NCBI GenBank assembly: GCA_003646875.1 | Contig: QMLT01000138.1 | Span: 1 to 5,568 of the forward strand | Source: Deltaproteobacteria bacterium | Lineage (GTDB): Bacteria > Desulfobacterota > DSM-4660 > Desulfatiglandales > B25-G16 | Direction: 5' to 3' | Length of the DNA stretch: 5,568 nt | Shown here: positions 5,282-5,568 of the stretch, piece after piece | How positions within the stretch are numbered: the first letter of the stretch is position 1 | Layout of the letters: every line of letters starts with the position of its first letter | Position numbers and translations under genes: made by a program | The notes under the pieces: generated by a model | Seen by the model: only the letters and a program-made list of their open reading frames with translations | The model's database searches: none | What the model was told of the DNA's origin: nothing

Positions 5282-5568
5282 TGCTTACATAAAGACCCGC
5301 TCAGACACCCATCATCTTGAATTCAGGCTCGCCGGCATCAAGCCCGCGCCATGGACAATTGCAGACTCTCTTGCCATTGCCTACTATATGGGCTGGGGCT
5401 CTGCAGGTAACCTTCATACAGAAATCATTACACAGATGTTGGCAGAAAAGGTAGGACTGGAGCGGGCTAGAGAGATCTTTCCCCTTAATATTAATCCAGA
5501 TGACTCTTCTCAGAAAAGCAATGATGCCAAAGTCACAGTTCAGGAGTTTGCACAACTACATCTCGCAG
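5262..5568 (+). pseudogene. Penicillin-acylase-family fragment, N-terminus missing, runs off window
   Basis: The frame opens after a TAG at 5259-5261 and stays open to the window edge (102 codons). It encodes an alpha-chain segment of the penicillin amidase / peptidase S45 (Ntn hydrolase) family: YLDGANAYIK (2-11), then LEFRLAGIKPAPWT (19-32), DSLAIAYYMGWGSAGN (35-50) and a leucine-rich helix ending REIFPLNINPDD (70-81). In intact members these motifs follow a signal peptide and well over 100 residues, after which autocleavage creates an N-terminal Ser on the beta chain; that Ser would lie beyond this window. No signal peptide, no upstream acylase motifs and no canonical start codon exist before ATG 5388, and the upstream DNA is kdsC. 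The fragment therefore appears decapitated, by deletion or rearrangement or by a chimeric assembly join near 5240-5262. The family assignment rests on motif recall only. Confidence 0.62.

Noticed and set aside
5301..5555. Minus-strand open frame of 84 codons at the right end
   Set aside because: It lies opposite the acylase-like frame, which carries clear family motifs, and it shows no recognisable domain itself.

Overview
The window looks like chromosomal DNA of a Gram-negative bacterium of the Desulfobacterota (former Deltaproteobacteria, sulfate reducer or syntroph type). Three things point there: moderate-to-low GC, a soluble PAS/GAF sensor kinase opening with the residues MTRKPTYEELEQKV, which I associate with that group, and a KdsC phosphatase, which implies LPS with a Kdo core. 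The assignment is inference from protein style, not from a marker gene.

Layout from left to right. (1) Positions 1-368, + strand: the C-terminal two thirds of a nitroreductase-family flavoprotein, cut by the window edge. (2) Positions 369-537: a short convergent gap with one imperfect hairpin. (3) Positions 538-2487, - strand: a cytoplasmic PAS-GAF-HisKA-HATPase sensor histidine kinase whose ATPase domain carries a cysteine cluster near its C-terminus. (4) Positions 2488-2771: an AT-rich divergent control region. (5) From 2772, + strand: a co-directional run of a PfkB-family sugar kinase with no canonical start codon, a free-standing alanyl-tRNA editing (AlaX-like) protein, a RimI-like GNAT acetyltransferase, and KdsC (Kdo-8-phosphate phosphatase). 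(6) From 5262 to the window edge: the middle of a penicillin-acylase-family protein (Ntn hydrolase, peptidase S45). Its frame emerges inside the last codons of kdsC, with an in-frame stop directly upstream and no N-terminal part.

The + strand genes do not form one obvious pathway. AlaX (clearing mischarged tRNA) and the RimI-like enzyme (acetylating protein N-termini) both touch translation. KdsC serves Kdo/LPS synthesis, and the PfkB kinase phosphorylates an unidentified sugar-like substrate. This reads as a housekeeping region, and I found no new multi-gene defence or mobile system. The points that merit checking are the decapitated acylase at the kdsC boundary, the missing ATG/GTG/TTG of the sugar kinase, the Cys-rich insert in the kinase ATPase domain, a perfect 10-bp hairpin that swallows the stop codon of the acetyltransferase gene, and a GGTTCAA-type direct repeat ahead of the AlaX gene. 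No stretch over 300 bases lacks a gene.
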